The notes: generated from the letters alone by a model not told the origin. Numbered from the stretch's first letter, positions 16,499 to 26,605 are shown. The stretch is 64,000 nt of DNA from Photobacterium marinum (GCF_000331515.1 NZ_AMZO01000021.1:62001-126000), one strand, 5' to 3'. Translations and numbers: made by a program.

Positions 16499-17063
16499 AG
16501 GGGAATTAACCCAGCTGCTGGATATTGCCAGAGAGGCAATTCGAGGTCACTTCTCTGAAGAAGGTCCTAAATCACCGCAGCTGGATCTTTACGGGAAGAA
16601 ACTGCTTGAACCAGGAGCTTGCTTTGTAACCCTAACAGTACACGAGGAATTGCAGGGATGCCTGGGATCAATTAATGCCCACACACCATTAGTGTTAGAA
16701 GTTCACAATAAAGCCATTGCCAGTGCCTACCAGGATCGGCGTTTTATGCCGCTCACAGAAGAACAGCTGGATCACCTGATGATCGAAGTCTCTGTTCTGT
16801 CTGAACCTGCAGTACTGGAAGTACGTTCAGAACAGGAGTTACTGGACTACCTGAGCAACAACAAAGTGGGAGTCATTCTTTCAGACAATTATGGCCAGGC
16901 GCTGTTTTTGCCTCAGGTATGGGAGCAACTGCCGAAACCGCACGATTTTATCCGTCACCTAAAAATCAAAGCCGGTTGGAAACCGGATCACTGGTCATCA
17001 AGTATGACAGTGAAAACATTTACAGTTACCAGTATCGAAGGAAAATATTTCGAGGCGATTTAG
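16467..17063 (+). CDS. amrA: AmmeMemoRadiSam system protein A (AMMECR1 domain)
   Basis: 198 residues from ATG 16467; a TTG at 16458 is the alternative and AAGGAG at 16448-16453 fits either. The AMMECR1 core is clear: ACFVTLTVHEELQGCLGSI with its invariant Gly-Cys-Leu-Gly, YQDRRFMPLTEEQL and a final LPKPHDFIRHLKIKAGW. Function is unknown. It is translated in overlap with the Memo gene, which supports one complex or pathway, and is followed by a strong terminator. Confidence 0.88.
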   Translation: MSVTSSQNLNKGELTQLLDIAREAIRGHFSEEGPKSPQLDLYGKKLLEPGACFVTLTVHEELQGCLGSINAHTPLVLEVHNKAIASAYQDRRFMPLTEEQLDHLMIEVSVLSEPAVLEVRSEQELLDYLSNNKVGVILSDNYGQALFLPQVWEQLPKPHDFIRHLKIKAGWKPDHWSSSMTVKTFTVTSIEGKYFEAI

Positions 17064-17110
17064 CCTTTAGCCCGGCAGATAAACCCCATCAAGATGCCGA
17101 ATGATATAAC

Positions 17111-17146
17111 AAGCCCTTCCCTGTTTATTCAGGGAAGGGCTTTTTG
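17111..17146. terminator. Terminator between amrA and the DUF3541-like gene
   Basis: 13-bp arms at 17111-17123 and 17130-17142 around TTTATT, followed by a T-run on the plus strand. Lies between convergent genes. Confidence 0.9.
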
Positions 17147-17177
17147 TTACAAGCTTAATCGCCTAATGACGTCGTAA

Positions 17178-18305
17178 CTACTTCGCAATCAAACCATAAG
17201 GTATCGAATCGAAAATGTGTGGCTGTTTACTCACTGTCGGCACGGCTTTCGCGCCTCGCCAGTCAAGCAACATAATAGACAGGACATTACGGTGCTCTCC
17301 ATCGCGCAGTTCGGTTTCTCCATCAACCGATGGCACCATCCCCGCTTTGCGATCAATCGCCTTCTGAATTGCGGCACGTGTTTTGTCCACCACGGGATCA
17401 TTATCTAACCCGGCCAACAGGAAATTAATCCCGACTTCGGCAATCACATCTTCTTTAGTACGTTCTAAAATGGCATCAATATTGGCGCGGTAATAGTCGT
17501 AAATCCATTTAAACTCGTGCTCATTAACCGGCTTTTGGTAATACTCAGAAGCGGCAAAAATGATATGAGTCAGGCCATAGATTTTATTCATGAACTGTTT
17601 ATCACTCAAAGAAGCATCCTGTGTATCCGGATAAGTGGCACGAAATGCCTTAATGAATTCACCCACCACATCCTGCTCACCAAGTTGTCGCAACCAATAA
17701 ACCTGATTGGCCAGCTGTGCCGCCCAAGCTCGGATCATGTCCGGATCCGAAGCATAATCTGAAAAATCATAACGGCGAATAATCTGACGAAGCTTTTCGT
17801 CATCACGGTGTTTGAGGCCATATTCATTGGCTCTTGCCATTGAGCCCAGCAAATCAACGCCAAGATAAAAATACTCAGGTTTTGACTTAGTAACCGAGTA
17901 CCTTAATTTGCTGCGATCATCGGTTTTCTGTCTGTATTTCTGAGCGCGCTTTTCGGTATATACCTGAATCTGCTCAGGGGTATGAACTTCTGTCGCGAAA
18001 TGGTTTAGTCGGCTGGCAACGCGTGCCATGTCAGACCATATTGCCGCTTCATACTTATCGTCCTGTGTCTGACGATACATGCGTAATCCATAATGGCCCA
18101 TCTTAAAAGCAGGCAAAGTGAATAACTGGCTTTCATATGTCTGGCGGATTAACTCGGCATCCTGCTGGTAGGAAGTCAGCACTGCTGATCTGGGAGCAGC
18201 AGAAGCGCTTTCAGTTGAAGGGACGTTAGCTGAGGTCGAAACGGCAAACGCCGGACTAACCAGTAAAGAGATGATTAACGGAAACCCTGCCTGCAATAAC
18301 TTCAT
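17178..18305 (-). CDS. Exported helical protein, DUF3541-like
   Basis: 375 residues. A signal peptide (MKLLQAGFPLIISLLVSPAFAVS) is followed by a Ser/Ala-rich linker and a mainly helical domain with many Tyr and Arg, for example FTLPAFKMGHYGLRMYRQ and AEVGINFLLAGLDND. I associate it with DUF3541, a periplasmic family of vibrios, from memory rather than a search. The start at 18305 has GGGAG at proper spacing; another ATG sits three bases upstream. No catalytic motif is recognised and it stands alone. Confidence 0.65.
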   Translation of the reverse strand: MKLLQAGFPLIISLLVSPAFAVSTSANVPSTESASAAPRSAVLTSYQQDAELIRQTYESQLFTLPAFKMGHYGLRMYRQTQDDKYEAAIWSDMARVASRLNHFATEVHTPEQIQVYTEKRAQKYRQKTDDRSKLRYSVTKSKPEYFYLGVDLLGSMARANEYGLKHRDDEKLRQIIRRYDFSDYASDPDMIRAWAAQLANQVYWLRQLGEQDVVGEFIKAFRATYPDTQDASLSDKQFMNKIYGLTHIIFAASEYYQKPVNEHEFKWIYDYYRANIDAILERTKEDVIAEVGINFLLAGLDNDPVVDKTRAAIQKAIDRKAGMVPSVDGETELRDGEHRNVLSIMLLDWRGAKAVPTVSKQPHIFDSIPYGLIAK

Positions 18306-18436
18306 CATGTACTCCCTTCTGTACTGACTAAACCATAAATTTCATACACTATACGCCTTACAGGCATAAAAATGCCACCAGCAGGAGGCGTATAAAAAGT
18401 CAGAGTTTTGTTAATTTTTCTTTAGTGGAAAACAGG

Positions 18437-19036
18437 TTACAAAATAAGTCGAAATGTCAGGTTGATCCGTCCGGCTTTTGGCTTGCGCGTTTTAGGTACT
18501 GAATGCACCCAACATTGCTGAGTATTTCCGGCCATCACTAATAGAGAACCGGACTCAAGATTAAACTCCAGCTTTTGCTTAGTCTCCATATGCTTAAGGA
18601 TAAATCGTCGTGATTCTCCAAGACTGACCGATGCAATAACAGGTTGCACCCCGAGCTCCGGCTCATTGTCCCGATGCCAGCCCATATAATCCTGCCCGCC
18701 ACGGTACAGGTTCGCTAATACTGAATTAAACCGAACTTCACTCACCTTTTCACAGGCCGCTTTAATAGCCAGCAACGTGGGCGTCCATGATTGAGGCTCC
18801 ATGGTCAGCCCTGAATAGGTATAAACCGCGTCCCCGCACCAAGCCTGCAAACGAGGCTGAAGAACATCCCTGCCAAACATCCGAATGGTTTCCTGCCGCC
18901 AGTTAAGTTCCTCCGAAAGTCGTTGGAAGTAACTGTCAGCCTCAGCTTGCGAAATAAGATGAGGCGACCAAAACAACCGCCCGTCCGGGATATCAAACCA
19001 GCCTTCTTGAACCGTCCTACTAACGGAATCAGTCAT
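18437..19036 (-). CDS. AlkB-like 2-oxoglutarate/Fe(II) dioxygenase
   Basis: 199 residues with the jelly-roll iron site: H and D of GWHRDNE, the distal His in CWVHSVPK, and the 2-oxoglutarate arginines in RINLTFRL. AlkB-type enzymes oxidatively demethylate alkylated bases; the short length and the nucleotide-recognition lid segment resemble AlkB homologs of the ALKBH2/3 kind rather than E. coli AlkB. It begins about 10 bp after prpC on the same strand, so they are probably cotranscribed. Repair specificity is not provable here. Confidence 0.87.
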   Translation of the reverse strand: MTDSVSRTVQEGWFDIPDGRLFWSPHLISQAEADSYFQRLSEELNWRQETIRMFGRDVLQPRLQAWCGDAVYTYSGLTMEPQSWTPTLLAIKAACEKVSEVRFNSVLANLYRGGQDYMGWHRDNEPELGVQPVIASVSLGESRRFILKHMETKQKLEFNLESGSLLVMAGNTQQCWVHSVPKTRKPKAGRINLTFRLIL

Positions 19037-19047
19037 CAATCAATGAC

Positions 19048-20181
19048 CTAGTGACGCTCATCTATCGGCAACCAGTCCTGATGTTCAGGACCATTATACT
19101 CGGCACTTGGCCTGATGATTCTGTTATGATCGCGCTGTTCAAACACATGCGCAGCCCATCCAGTTACCCGGCTCATGACAAAAATCGGTGTAAACAATTT
19201 GGTCGGTATTTTCATGAAATGGTAAGCCGATGCGTGGAAAAAGTCGGCGTTACAAAACAGGTTCTTTTCGCGTTTCATTACCTGCTCAACCCGAACTGAG
19301 ATATCGTACAGCACCGCATCATCGGCCTCCTGAGCCAACTTCTCAGACCATTTTTTTATCAGTGCATTTCTAGGATCAGATTCCCTGTAAATGGCGTGTC
19401 CGAAGCCCATGATTTTATCTTTATTTGCCAGCATTGCCATGATCCCGGCCTCTGCTTCATCTGCACTCTGCCAATTTTCTATCATCGCCATTGCGGCCTC
19501 ATTGGCCCCACCATGAAGCGGCCCGCGCAATGTTCCGATAGCCGCAGTGATACAGGAGTAGAGATCTGATAAGGTCGAAGCACACACCCTGGCGGCAAAA
19601 GTCGAAGCATTGAATTCATGTTCGGCATACAAGATCAGAGAGCAATGCATCACTTGCTTATGAAGTTCTGAAGGTGTTTCACCGGTCAGCATTTTAAGGA
19701 AATAACCTCCGATACTGTCCTGATCGCAATAGGTTTCTATTCGCACACCGTCATGACTGTAGCGATACCAGTAACAAATGATGGCAGGCAGCAGTGCCAA
19801 CAGGCGGTCGGCTTTATCATACTCCTCCCCGAAACCATGTTCCTGCTCCAGGTTACCGAGCATTGAGCACCCTGTGCGTAGTACATCCATCGGATGCGCA
19901 TCAGCCGGGATCTGTTCAAGCACGACTTTTAGTGCCATGGGTAAACCACGGTAAGAAATCAGCTTCTCTTTATAGCTTGCCAGCTCTGTACGCGTCGGCA
20001 ATTTTCCTTTAAGAAGCAGGTAAGCCACTTCCTCAAACTCGGCATGCTTTGCCAAGTCCGAAATATCATAGCCACGGTAAGTCAGTCCGGTTCCCGTTTT
20101 ACCGACAGTACACAAGCCCGTTGTTCCTGCTATCTGACCACGCAGCCCTTCACCGCCGAGTTCTTTCTGTTTATCTGGCAT
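19048..20181 (-). CDS. prpC: 2-methylcitrate synthase / citrate synthase family
   Basis: 377 residues. Citrate-synthase catalytic blocks are present: YAEHEFNASTFAARV, LRGPLHGGANEAAM and MGFGHAIYRESDPRN, and the sequence opens with GLRGQIAGTTGLCTVGKTGTGLTYRGYDI, typical of PrpC. The enzyme condenses propionyl-CoA (or acetyl-CoA) with oxaloacetate. GGGAG precedes ATG 20181 by six bases. The usual prpB, acnD and prpF neighbours are absent from this window; instead an alkB-like gene follows directly. An alternative citrate synthase cannot be excluded. Confidence 0.82.
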   Translation of the reverse strand: MPDKQKELGGEGLRGQIAGTTGLCTVGKTGTGLTYRGYDISDLAKHAEFEEVAYLLLKGKLPTRTELASYKEKLISYRGLPMALKVVLEQIPADAHPMDVLRTGCSMLGNLEQEHGFGEEYDKADRLLALLPAIICYWYRYSHDGVRIETYCDQDSIGGYFLKMLTGETPSELHKQVMHCSLILYAEHEFNASTFAARVCASTLSDLYSCITAAIGTLRGPLHGGANEAAMAMIENWQSADEAEAGIMAMLANKDKIMGFGHAIYRESDPRNALIKKWSEKLAQEADDAVLYDISVRVEQVMKREKNLFCNADFFHASAYHFMKIPTKLFTPIFVMSRVTGWAAHVFEQRDHNRIIRPSAEYNGPEHQDWLPIDERH

Positions 20182-20300
20182 CACTGGCTCCCTATCCGTT
20201 TGTTTTCCCTTCGGGATAAAGATAGGTCAGGATCTCCAACAGAACCAATTGATTAAGTCATCAAGTTAGCGTGATGGATTTAGCTAAACTTTAATTCGGA

Positions 20301-21443
20301 CTAAAACTTGATATCTACCCACACCAAGCGATGGTCAGAACCGGCTTGAGGGCGGCAACGCCCTTTCTCATCGGTGATCAGGGATCGCAGCGGGTCTTTC
20401 TTATCCGGCCAGAAAACGCCTGCATTCTCTACCTGCAAATCGGCGGAAGGCAGAACATAATCCAGCCGTAAGCCAGAGATATGAGTCCATTCCGTCGCCC
20501 GGCCTCTTCGCTGTTGCCAGGGAATATGGAAACGTCCCCCCAGACTTTTCGGCGTTTGTGGTCCGGCACTGACAAGACGGTTGATTTTGCGGTGCAGTAG
20601 CAGTTCACGAATGGCGGACTTCATACCGTCACCATCTTGCATGTCAGCATTAAGATCGCCCATCACTACAAACTTTGCCTGGCTATCCAAACCGCCAGGC
20701 TGACCTTTATCATCAACAAGATGTGGAGCGCCATCAATGATCTCAGCAATCAATTTAAGCTCATCATGATTTCGTCTGGCATTACGCTTTTCATCACCAT
20801 CAAAAACTGGCGGCGTCGGATGACAACAGACTAAATGAACCGTCTGTTGGTCAACCTCGACAGGAACCACAACATGATTTTTGGATGAAAGCCGGAGCAC
20901 TGTTCTGGCTTGTTCTGAATAATAGTCTTCAGGGATGAGGTTGTTCGGAAAGTCTTTCCACAACAAATGCTGCCAACTGCGGATCTGTGATTCAGCAATC
21001 GGATAACAAGAAAGAATGACAAATCCAAAGTGACCGTGATGTTCGCCAAAACCCAGCCCATCACCGGGTAAAGTCAGCTCACCATCACCATCCAAATCAC
21101 AAGGGCTCAGCAAACCGGTATTGGTTGGCGGGCAATAGCGATAAGGATAGAAAATAGCATCCTGTTTTTGTTCTGGGTTTTCCAGATAATTACGACAGAA
21201 ATTTTCCAGCGCGCCATCATCTCCACCGTCACCAGGATGATCAAATTCACACAACATCAGCACATCAGGGCGAACATGACGGATTATTGCGGCAAGACGG
21301 GTTAAACGGGCATCATCCGAACTGACGGTCTGCTTAAGGATTTTGCCTGCTTCAGGTGCAGACATAGACACATTAAAGACGGCAAACCGTACTATATTAG
21401 ATAGCTCGGCCTGATTAGAAGGGGCAAATAATTCAGATTTCAA
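20301..21443 (-). CDS. Endonuclease/exonuclease/phosphatase (EEP) family protein
   Basis: 380 residues with EEP landmarks: FAVFNVSM near the N-terminus, the metal-binding LMLCEFDHPG, the His of VHLVCCHPTPP, VMGDLNAD and the terminal GSDHRLVWVDI. No signal peptide is visible, so a cytoplasmic phosphodiesterase or nuclease is implied. The first codon appears to be TTG at 21443; the next in-frame ATG at 21365 would cut off the first beta strand. Substrate is unknown. It is monocistronic. Confidence 0.83.
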   Translation of the reverse strand: MKSELFAPSNQAELSNIVRFAVFNVSMSAPEAGKILKQTVSSDDARLTRLAAIIRHVRPDVLMLCEFDHPGDGGDDGALENFCRNYLENPEQKQDAIFYPYRYCPPTNTGLLSPCDLDGDGELTLPGDGLGFGEHHGHFGFVILSCYPIAESQIRSWQHLLWKDFPNNLIPEDYYSEQARTVLRLSSKNHVVVPVEVDQQTVHLVCCHPTPPVFDGDEKRNARRNHDELKLIAEIIDGAPHLVDDKGQPGGLDSQAKFVVMGDLNADMQDGDGMKSAIRELLLHRKINRLVSAGPQTPKSLGGRFHIPWQQRRGRATEWTHISGLRLDYVLPSADLQVENAGVFWPDKKDPLRSLITDEKGRCRPQAGSDHRLVWVDIKF

Positions 21444-21579
21444 GAAAACCGCCAGACATAATCATTCAGACAAGATGCACGTAATATAATGAATTATGGA
21501 TTAAATTTCGCGTATTGAATGTCAGGTTATACCAGCGGTTCTGAATACAATAATTGCCAACGGTCTAACTGGGTCATGC

Positions 21580-22065
21580 TTAACCCATCAACTGTGTAAT
21601 TGCCAAGCGGATCTGCTGTGCATCATGCATGGCCCGGTGTTTTACCGGACCCTGCTCTTCCAGAGCCAGTTGGAATCGCGCACGCTCAATACCGTTTTCC
21701 TGCATCAGCCAATGCCCGATTTCTGTCAGCATGAAAGATGGGCGCATCCTGGCAGCATGGTACAAACGACCAAGCCAGAATAAATCCCACTGGCTGTCAC
21801 AGAAGACGTATTCGAACTGTCCTAATACCGAATTGAGATGGCGGCAGACATCAACAACCTGCTGACCATTCTGTTGTAATTCCTGACGGGAGATTTGATG
21901 AATTTCCTGTTCGGCATAATCATCCCAGTATTGCCAAACATCGCTTGCGGTAAGAGGGTTAATTAACAGACTGTGGCCACTACCGTCGGGTAAGGAGTAA
22001 CCTACTTCAATCGGGTAAGACTGGTCGGATAATCCGGATGCTTCAAAATCCAATGTCGCCCACAT
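21580..22065 (-). CDS. DEDDh-type 3'-5' exonuclease-like protein
   Basis: 161 residues opening MWATLDFEASGLSD, the DxE of exonuclease motif I, with a central Asp in VFCDSQWDLFWLG and the closing HRAMHDAQQI of motif III (DEDDh type). It is a single-domain protein related to the RNase T / epsilon-like exonucleases. GGGAGAG lies before the ATG. Whether DNA or RNA is the substrate cannot be told. Confidence 0.82.
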   Translation of the reverse strand: MWATLDFEASGLSDQSYPIEVGYSLPDGSGHSLLINPLTASDVWQYWDDYAEQEIHQISRQELQQNGQQVVDVCRHLNSVLGQFEYVFCDSQWDLFWLGRLYHAARMRPSFMLTEIGHWLMQENGIERARFQLALEEQGPVKHRAMHDAQQIRLAITQLMG

Positions 22066-22243
22066 TGCACTCTCCCTGATGCTGATTATTGGTGTAATCC
22101 AAAGTCATGAATGCAGACATCCTGTCAATGATTCTGGCTTCGGAGTAGCGGTTAAAAATGTAGTTTCATCTACACTCAAGTCGGTGATAACAGATAAGGA
22201 TGAACTACACAATAACTGTAGACGGCTTCTGCCACATAAGGGT

Positions 22244-22282
22244 AAAAAACTGGCTCAAGCTCACTATTGATACTTGAGCCAG
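22244..22282 (-). terminator. Terminator downstream of the macro-domain gene
   Basis: 10-bp perfect arms (22250-22259 and 22273-22282, CTGGCTCAAG with its complement) and a six-T tail on the minus strand. Confidence 0.92.
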
Positions 22283-22291
22283 ATCCACTTG

Positions 22292-22795
22292 TTATTCAAG
22301 CAAACGAATATAGGTTTGATAATCGTCCGAACCAAAGCAAACAAAGGTTATTTGCTCTATTTGGTCATCATTTGAAAGCACTTCTTTGACAGTCGAAACT
22401 GCAATTTCAGCAGCCAGGTGTTTCGGGAAATGATATACGCCAGTGCTGATACAAGGGAAAGCGACAGTCTTAACACCAGCCTGTTTTGCCAACATTAACG
22501 ACTGGCGATAACAGCTAGCTAACAACGCTTCTTCATTGTGATTCCCACCGTGCCAAACTGGACCAACGGTATGAATGACGTATTTTGCAGGCAGGCTATA
22601 CCCTTCCGTTAACTTCGCCTCCCCAGTTTCACAACCACCCAATGTTCTACACTCAGCCAAAAGTTCCGGCCCTGCTGCACGATGAATTGCGCCGTCTACA
22701 CCTCCACCACCAAGCAGAGAGTTATTAGCGGCATTCACGATTGCATCAACATCAAGGCTGGTGATATCCGCCTGAATTGCTGATAACTGAACCAT
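22292..22795 (-). CDS. Macro-domain O-acetyl-ADP-ribose deacetylase (YmdB-like)
   Basis: 167 residues forming one macro domain: [43 protein letters not shown] and [13 protein letters not shown], matching E. coli YmdB. Such enzymes remove acetyl or ADP-ribosyl groups; YmdB also modulates RNase III in E. coli. The start at 22795 has GGAGGT seven bases upstream, better than the ATG at 22822. It is divergent from mobB. Confidence 0.9.
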   Translation of the reverse strand: MVQLSAIQADITSLDVDAIVNAANNSLLGGGGVDGAIHRAAGPELLAECRTLGGCETGEAKLTEGYSLPAKYVIHTVGPVWHGGNHNEEALLASCYRQSLMLAKQAGVKTVAFPCISTGVYHFPKHLAAEIAVSTVKEVLSNDDQIEQITFVCFGSDDYQTYIRLLE

Positions 22796-22932
22796 AACCA
22801 ATACCTCCACAAACAAAGACATTTAAGTTTCATGTACAAATGGTACACCCTGATGACCTGAAACATACAACCAATGACGAAGCCCTGAATTTCCATTAGG
22901 ATCAGAAAAAACTGAACAAATGACAGATCGCA

Positions 22933-23451
22933 ATGACTCCGATTATTGGTTTTGCCGGTTACAGCGGCTCAGGTAAGACAACTCTGCTGGAACAGGTTAT
23001 TCCGCAGCTTAAACAACTCGGCATACGTGTTGGGCTACTCAAACACAGCCACCACAGTATTGATCCGGATACTCCGGGAAAAGACAGCTACCGACTTCGC
23101 CATGCAGGCTGTGCGCAAACCCTGATGGCGACAAAAGAAAGGCACATGCTGTATTTCGAATATCCGGAACCGGACCGGGATGAGCCTGAGCTGCAAGCCT
23201 GCCTCAAGCAGTTCGACCACAGCCAGCTTGATTTGATTTTGGTTGAAGGTTTTCGTGACCAGCCATTTGAGAAGATTGAAATCCACCGCCCGAGCTATGG
23301 CAAACCCCTGCTGTATCCGCAGGATTCCCACATTATTGCTTTTGCAACTGACGGTAACTGCCCGGATGATTGTACGCTACCGCAACTGGATCTGAATAAA
23401 CCGGAAGCTGTGGCTGCCTTTATTGCTGATTGGCTGGCAAAGGGAAATTAA
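22933..23451 (+). CDS. mobB: Molybdopterin-guanine dinucleotide biosynthesis protein MobB
   Basis: 172 residues. The P-loop GYSGSGKTTL is at residues 8-17, followed by GLLKHSHHSIDPDTPGKDSYRLRHAGC, typical of MobB. It is a GTP-binding helper of MobA in forming the guanine dinucleotide form of molybdenum cofactor. mobA is not next to it. Its place beside the purine/Mo-hydroxylase genes is suggestive, but those enzymes normally use the cytosine dinucleotide cofactor. Confidence 0.92.
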   Translation: MTPIIGFAGYSGSGKTTLLEQVIPQLKQLGIRVGLLKHSHHSIDPDTPGKDSYRLRHAGCAQTLMATKERHMLYFEYPEPDRDEPELQACLKQFDHSQLDLILVEGFRDQPFEKIEIHRPSYGKPLLYPQDSHIIAFATDGNCPDDCTLPQLDLNKPEAVAAFIADWLAKGN

Positions 23452-23469
23452 TACCAAACTTCATAAAAA

Positions 23470-23499
23470 AAATGCGAGAGCCAAAAGGCTCTCGCATTT
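23470..23499. terminator. Bidirectional terminator between mobB and the purine permease
   Basis: 13-bp perfect arms at 23470-23482 and 23487-23499 (AAATGCGAGAGCC with its complement) around AAAA, with A and T flanks. Confidence 0.92.
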
Positions 23500-23548
23500 G
23501 TTTATTACACTGGTAATTAAGAGCTTAAGTCACTCCCATCACTCAGTA

Positions 23549-24931
23549 TTAAATTGCCCAGCCACCAGCGTAGAAGGCAACCAGAACAATAGCAATAATC
23601 ACAGTACCGGCATTCAGGCGTTTCCATTCACCGGAAATCACACGGCCAATCACCAGTGAGCTGAAGCCCAGCATAATACCGGTTACGATGTTACCGGTCA
23701 GAACGATAAATACCGCACAAACCAGACCTGAAAGTGCATCTACAGAATCAGCCATATCCAGCTTGCTGACATTGCTAAGCATCAGTAGACCAACATACAT
23801 CAGTGCAGGTGCTGTCGCGTAAGCTGGAACCAAGTAGCTGATAGGTGATAAGAACAACATCAGCAGGAACAAACCGCCAACAACGGTTGCTGTCAGGCCT
23901 GTTTTACCACCTGCAGCCGTACCGGCAGCAGATTCGATGTATACCGCAGCTGGTGCACCACCAACAAAGCCAGAGAAAATACTACTCACTGAGTCAGCAG
24001 TCAGAGCCTTACCACCATTGATGATCTGGCCGTCTTTATCCAACAGGTTCGCCTGACCGGCAACAGCGCGGATAGTACCTGTCGCATCAAAGATCGCAGT
24101 CATAACCAGTGCTAGTACACTAGGAATAACAACCGGATTCAATGCGCCCATAATATCCATTGTGCCAAGCAGAGACTCACCTTCCGCACCGAATGAAGGC
24201 ATAGCGAACAAGCCTTGATATGTCACATTCGGGTCGAAAATCAGACCAAAAATTGAAATAGCAACAATGACCAGCAGAATACCGCCAGGCACGCGGCGTT
24301 TCTCAAGACCGAAAATAGCAGCAAGACCAATCAGTGACATAAGAACAGGCAGAGAAGTAAACTCACCCAGAGTCACAGGCAGACCTGCATAAGGGTTTTT
24401 CACCACCAGACCAACACCGTTCGCTGCAATCAAAAGCAGGAACAGACCGATACCAATACCAGTACCATGTGCGATACCGAATGGCAGGTTAGTCAGTATC
24501 CACTGACGAACACCGGTTACAGTAATTGCGGTAAAAAGGATACCCATCAGGAAGACAGCGCCTAAAGCAACAGGAATGCTGATGCCCTGCCCCAAAACAA
24601 GGCTGAATGCGGTGAACGCGGTAAGTGAAATCGCACAGCCGATAGCCATCGGTAGTTTGGCCCAAAGGCCCATCAGAAGTGAACCGAAAGCCGCAACCAG
24701 ACAGGTTGCAATGAAAACAGCGCCCTGGTTAAAGCCTGCCGCACCCAACATGCTCGGCACAACAATCACCGAATAAACCATCGCAAGAAAAGTGGTTAAA
24801 CCTGCCACCATCTCCTGCCGAACGGTACTGCCGCGTGCTGAAATCTTGAAAAACCCATCTAGCCCGCCTTGTGGTTGTGCTTCTGTTGTTATCGTGGCGG
24901 TGTCGCTTTGAATTGTACTATTTTCTGACAT
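23549..24931 (-). CDS. NCS2 purine permease, guanine/hypoxanthine (GhxP/GhxQ, AzgA) type
   Basis: 460 residues from ATG 24931 (AAGGAA eight bases upstream; a longer 483-residue frame exists). About 12-14 hydrophobic segments; family blocks include [65 protein letters not shown] and [21 protein letters not shown]. These are typical of proton-coupled adenine/guanine/hypoxanthine transporters such as E. coli GhxP and GhxQ. It is the distal gene of the purine block after guaD, matching ygfQ in E. coli. Confidence 0.88.
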   Translation of the reverse strand: MSENSTIQSDTATITTEAQPQGGLDGFFKISARGSTVRQEMVAGLTTFLAMVYSVIVVPSMLGAAGFNQGAVFIATCLVAAFGSLLMGLWAKLPMAIGCAISLTAFTAFSLVLGQGISIPVALGAVFLMGILFTAITVTGVRQWILTNLPFGIAHGTGIGIGLFLLLIAANGVGLVVKNPYAGLPVTLGEFTSLPVLMSLIGLAAIFGLEKRRVPGGILLVIVAISIFGLIFDPNVTYQGLFAMPSFGAEGESLLGTMDIMGALNPVVIPSVLALVMTAIFDATGTIRAVAGQANLLDKDGQIINGGKALTADSVSSIFSGFVGGAPAAVYIESAAGTAAGGKTGLTATVVGGLFLLMLFLSPISYLVPAYATAPALMYVGLLMLSNVSKLDMADSVDALSGLVCAVFIVLTGNIVTGIMLGFSSLVIGRVISGEWKRLNAGTVIIAIVLVAFYAGGWAI

Positions 24932-25112
24932 GATTATAGTTCCTTGTGAGTCATGAGCCGGGAGAGCAAAGTGACTTACTGTCGGCTGAATACTCTCCAC
25001 AGCCCTTACAAAGATGTTGAGCTTCCTCTCAACGTAAAATTAATTACCCCTAATACTTCTTTACGTGTTTCTTGTGTAGCTATGATTACAAAACTTGTTT
25101 TATGACAAAGTA

Positions 25113-26429
25113 TTAGCCGCGCTCGTAAACCAGGCGACCGTCAACGTAGGTCCGGTAGATGCTGCGGTCATCACCCAATGTCATCAACATAAACAGCTTC
25201 TCTGCCAGATCTTTCGAGCTGTCATAGCGCAATTGCTGTAATGGTGTTGAACATGGGTCGATAATCACGAAATCAGCCTCTTTACCAACCTCAAAGTTAC
25301 CGATCAGATGATCCAGTGACAGTGATTTCGCCGCCCCCAGGGTCGCCAGGTAAAACGCTTCAAAAGCAGACAAACGGTGCTGCTGAAGCTGCATAACTTT
25401 ATAGGCTTCGTTAAGGGTTTGCAGCATATTAAAGGTCGTACCAGCGCCGATGTCGGTACCCATACCGACTTTTACCTTGCGCTTCCAGGCTTCCTGAAGC
25501 TTAAACAGGCCACTACCCAGGTACAGGTTGGAGGTCGGACAGAAAGCAATTGCCGAATCAGTTTCTTGCAGGCAATCCCACTCTTTGTCTTCAAGGTGAA
25601 TACAGTGAGCGAACACGCTCTTTGACCCGGTCAGGCCATGATGGTGGTAAACGTCAAGGTAGCCATCCTGCTCAGGGTAAAGCTCCTTCACCCAGGCAAT
25701 TTCATTTTTGTTCTCACACAGGTGGGTATGAACGTAAGTGTCCGGATACTCTTCTTTCAGCTTACCGGCCATCGCCAGCTGCTCTGGTGTAGAAGTTGGT
25801 GCAAAACGCGGTGTGATGGCATACAGCAAACGGCCGCGCTTATGCCATTTTTCAATCAGCTCTTTAGTCTGGTTGTAACCGACTTCAGGTGTATCCAGCA
25901 GATATTCCGGTGCGTTACGGTCCATCATGACCTTACCGGCAATCATCCGCATATTGATTTTTTCTGCTTCTTCAAACAGGGCATCGACAGATTCTGGATG
26001 AACCGTACCGAATACCAGCGCAGTTGTTGTACCGTTTCTCAACAGCTGCTTAATGAAGAAGGTCGACATTTCACGGGAATAATCTTTGTCTTTGTAACGG
26101 GCTTCTGTCGGGAAGGTGTAGTTATTCAGCCATTCCAGCAACTGCTCACCGTAAGCGCCGACCATTTCGGCCTGCGGATAGTGAATGTGAGTATCGATAA
26201 AACCAGGCATCACCATTTTGCCCGGATAACTGCGCACACGAACAGACGGTGGAACCCTGTCCTTTCCTTCGCTCCATGGGCCGACCCACTCAATACGGCC
26301 ATTTTCAACCAGCAGCAAACCATCTTCGATAAAGCGAATATTTTTCTCGATGTCTTCCGGCTTATCGACCACATGGGCAATATCCAGAATAGATGCTCGG
26401 ATCGCTTTGATTGATTGGGAATATTCCAT
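25113..26429 (-). CDS. guaD: Guanine deaminase
   Basis: 438 residues of the amidohydrolase superfamily. Zinc ligands are evident in PGFIDTHIHYPQAEMVGAYG, VHTHLCENKNEI, FAHCIHLEDKEW and MGTDIGAG, the layout of GuaD, which turns guanine into xanthine plus ammonia. GAGG lies at the proper spacing before the ATG. It sits between two purine permeases and upstream-encoded xanthine dehydrogenases, so imported guanine would flow to xanthine and then urate. Confidence 0.95.
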   Translation of the reverse strand: MEYSQSIKAIRASILDIAHVVDKPEDIEKNIRFIEDGLLLVENGRIEWVGPWSEGKDRVPPSVRVRSYPGKMVMPGFIDTHIHYPQAEMVGAYGEQLLEWLNNYTFPTEARYKDKDYSREMSTFFIKQLLRNGTTTALVFGTVHPESVDALFEEAEKINMRMIAGKVMMDRNAPEYLLDTPEVGYNQTKELIEKWHKRGRLLYAITPRFAPTSTPEQLAMAGKLKEEYPDTYVHTHLCENKNEIAWVKELYPEQDGYLDVYHHHGLTGSKSVFAHCIHLEDKEWDCLQETDSAIAFCPTSNLYLGSGLFKLQEAWKRKVKVGMGTDIGAGTTFNMLQTLNEAYKVMQLQQHRLSAFEAFYLATLGAAKSLSLDHLIGNFEVGKEADFVIIDPCSTPLQQLRYDSSKDLAEKLFMLMTLGDDRSIYRTYVDGRLVYERG

Positions 26430-26605
26430 AATTACCTCGTTTGATGTCCTTGTACTTCAACCTGCTTTTCCTTCATGAAACCTGTAGGGGGACGTCATGA
26501 ACAGGTCCGGTACTGACCTTTTATCTGATTCTGTATTGGAGTACTTAATCGCTCTCTATATAAGCGTAAATCGTGCTTGCTCTGTTCTTCTGATTCTATT
26601 TACTG

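Noticed and set aside
25001-25112. Purine riboswitch before the guanine/hypoxanthine permease
   Set aside because: The leader lacks the conserved core of the purine aptamer; only a 6-bp hairpin is seen.
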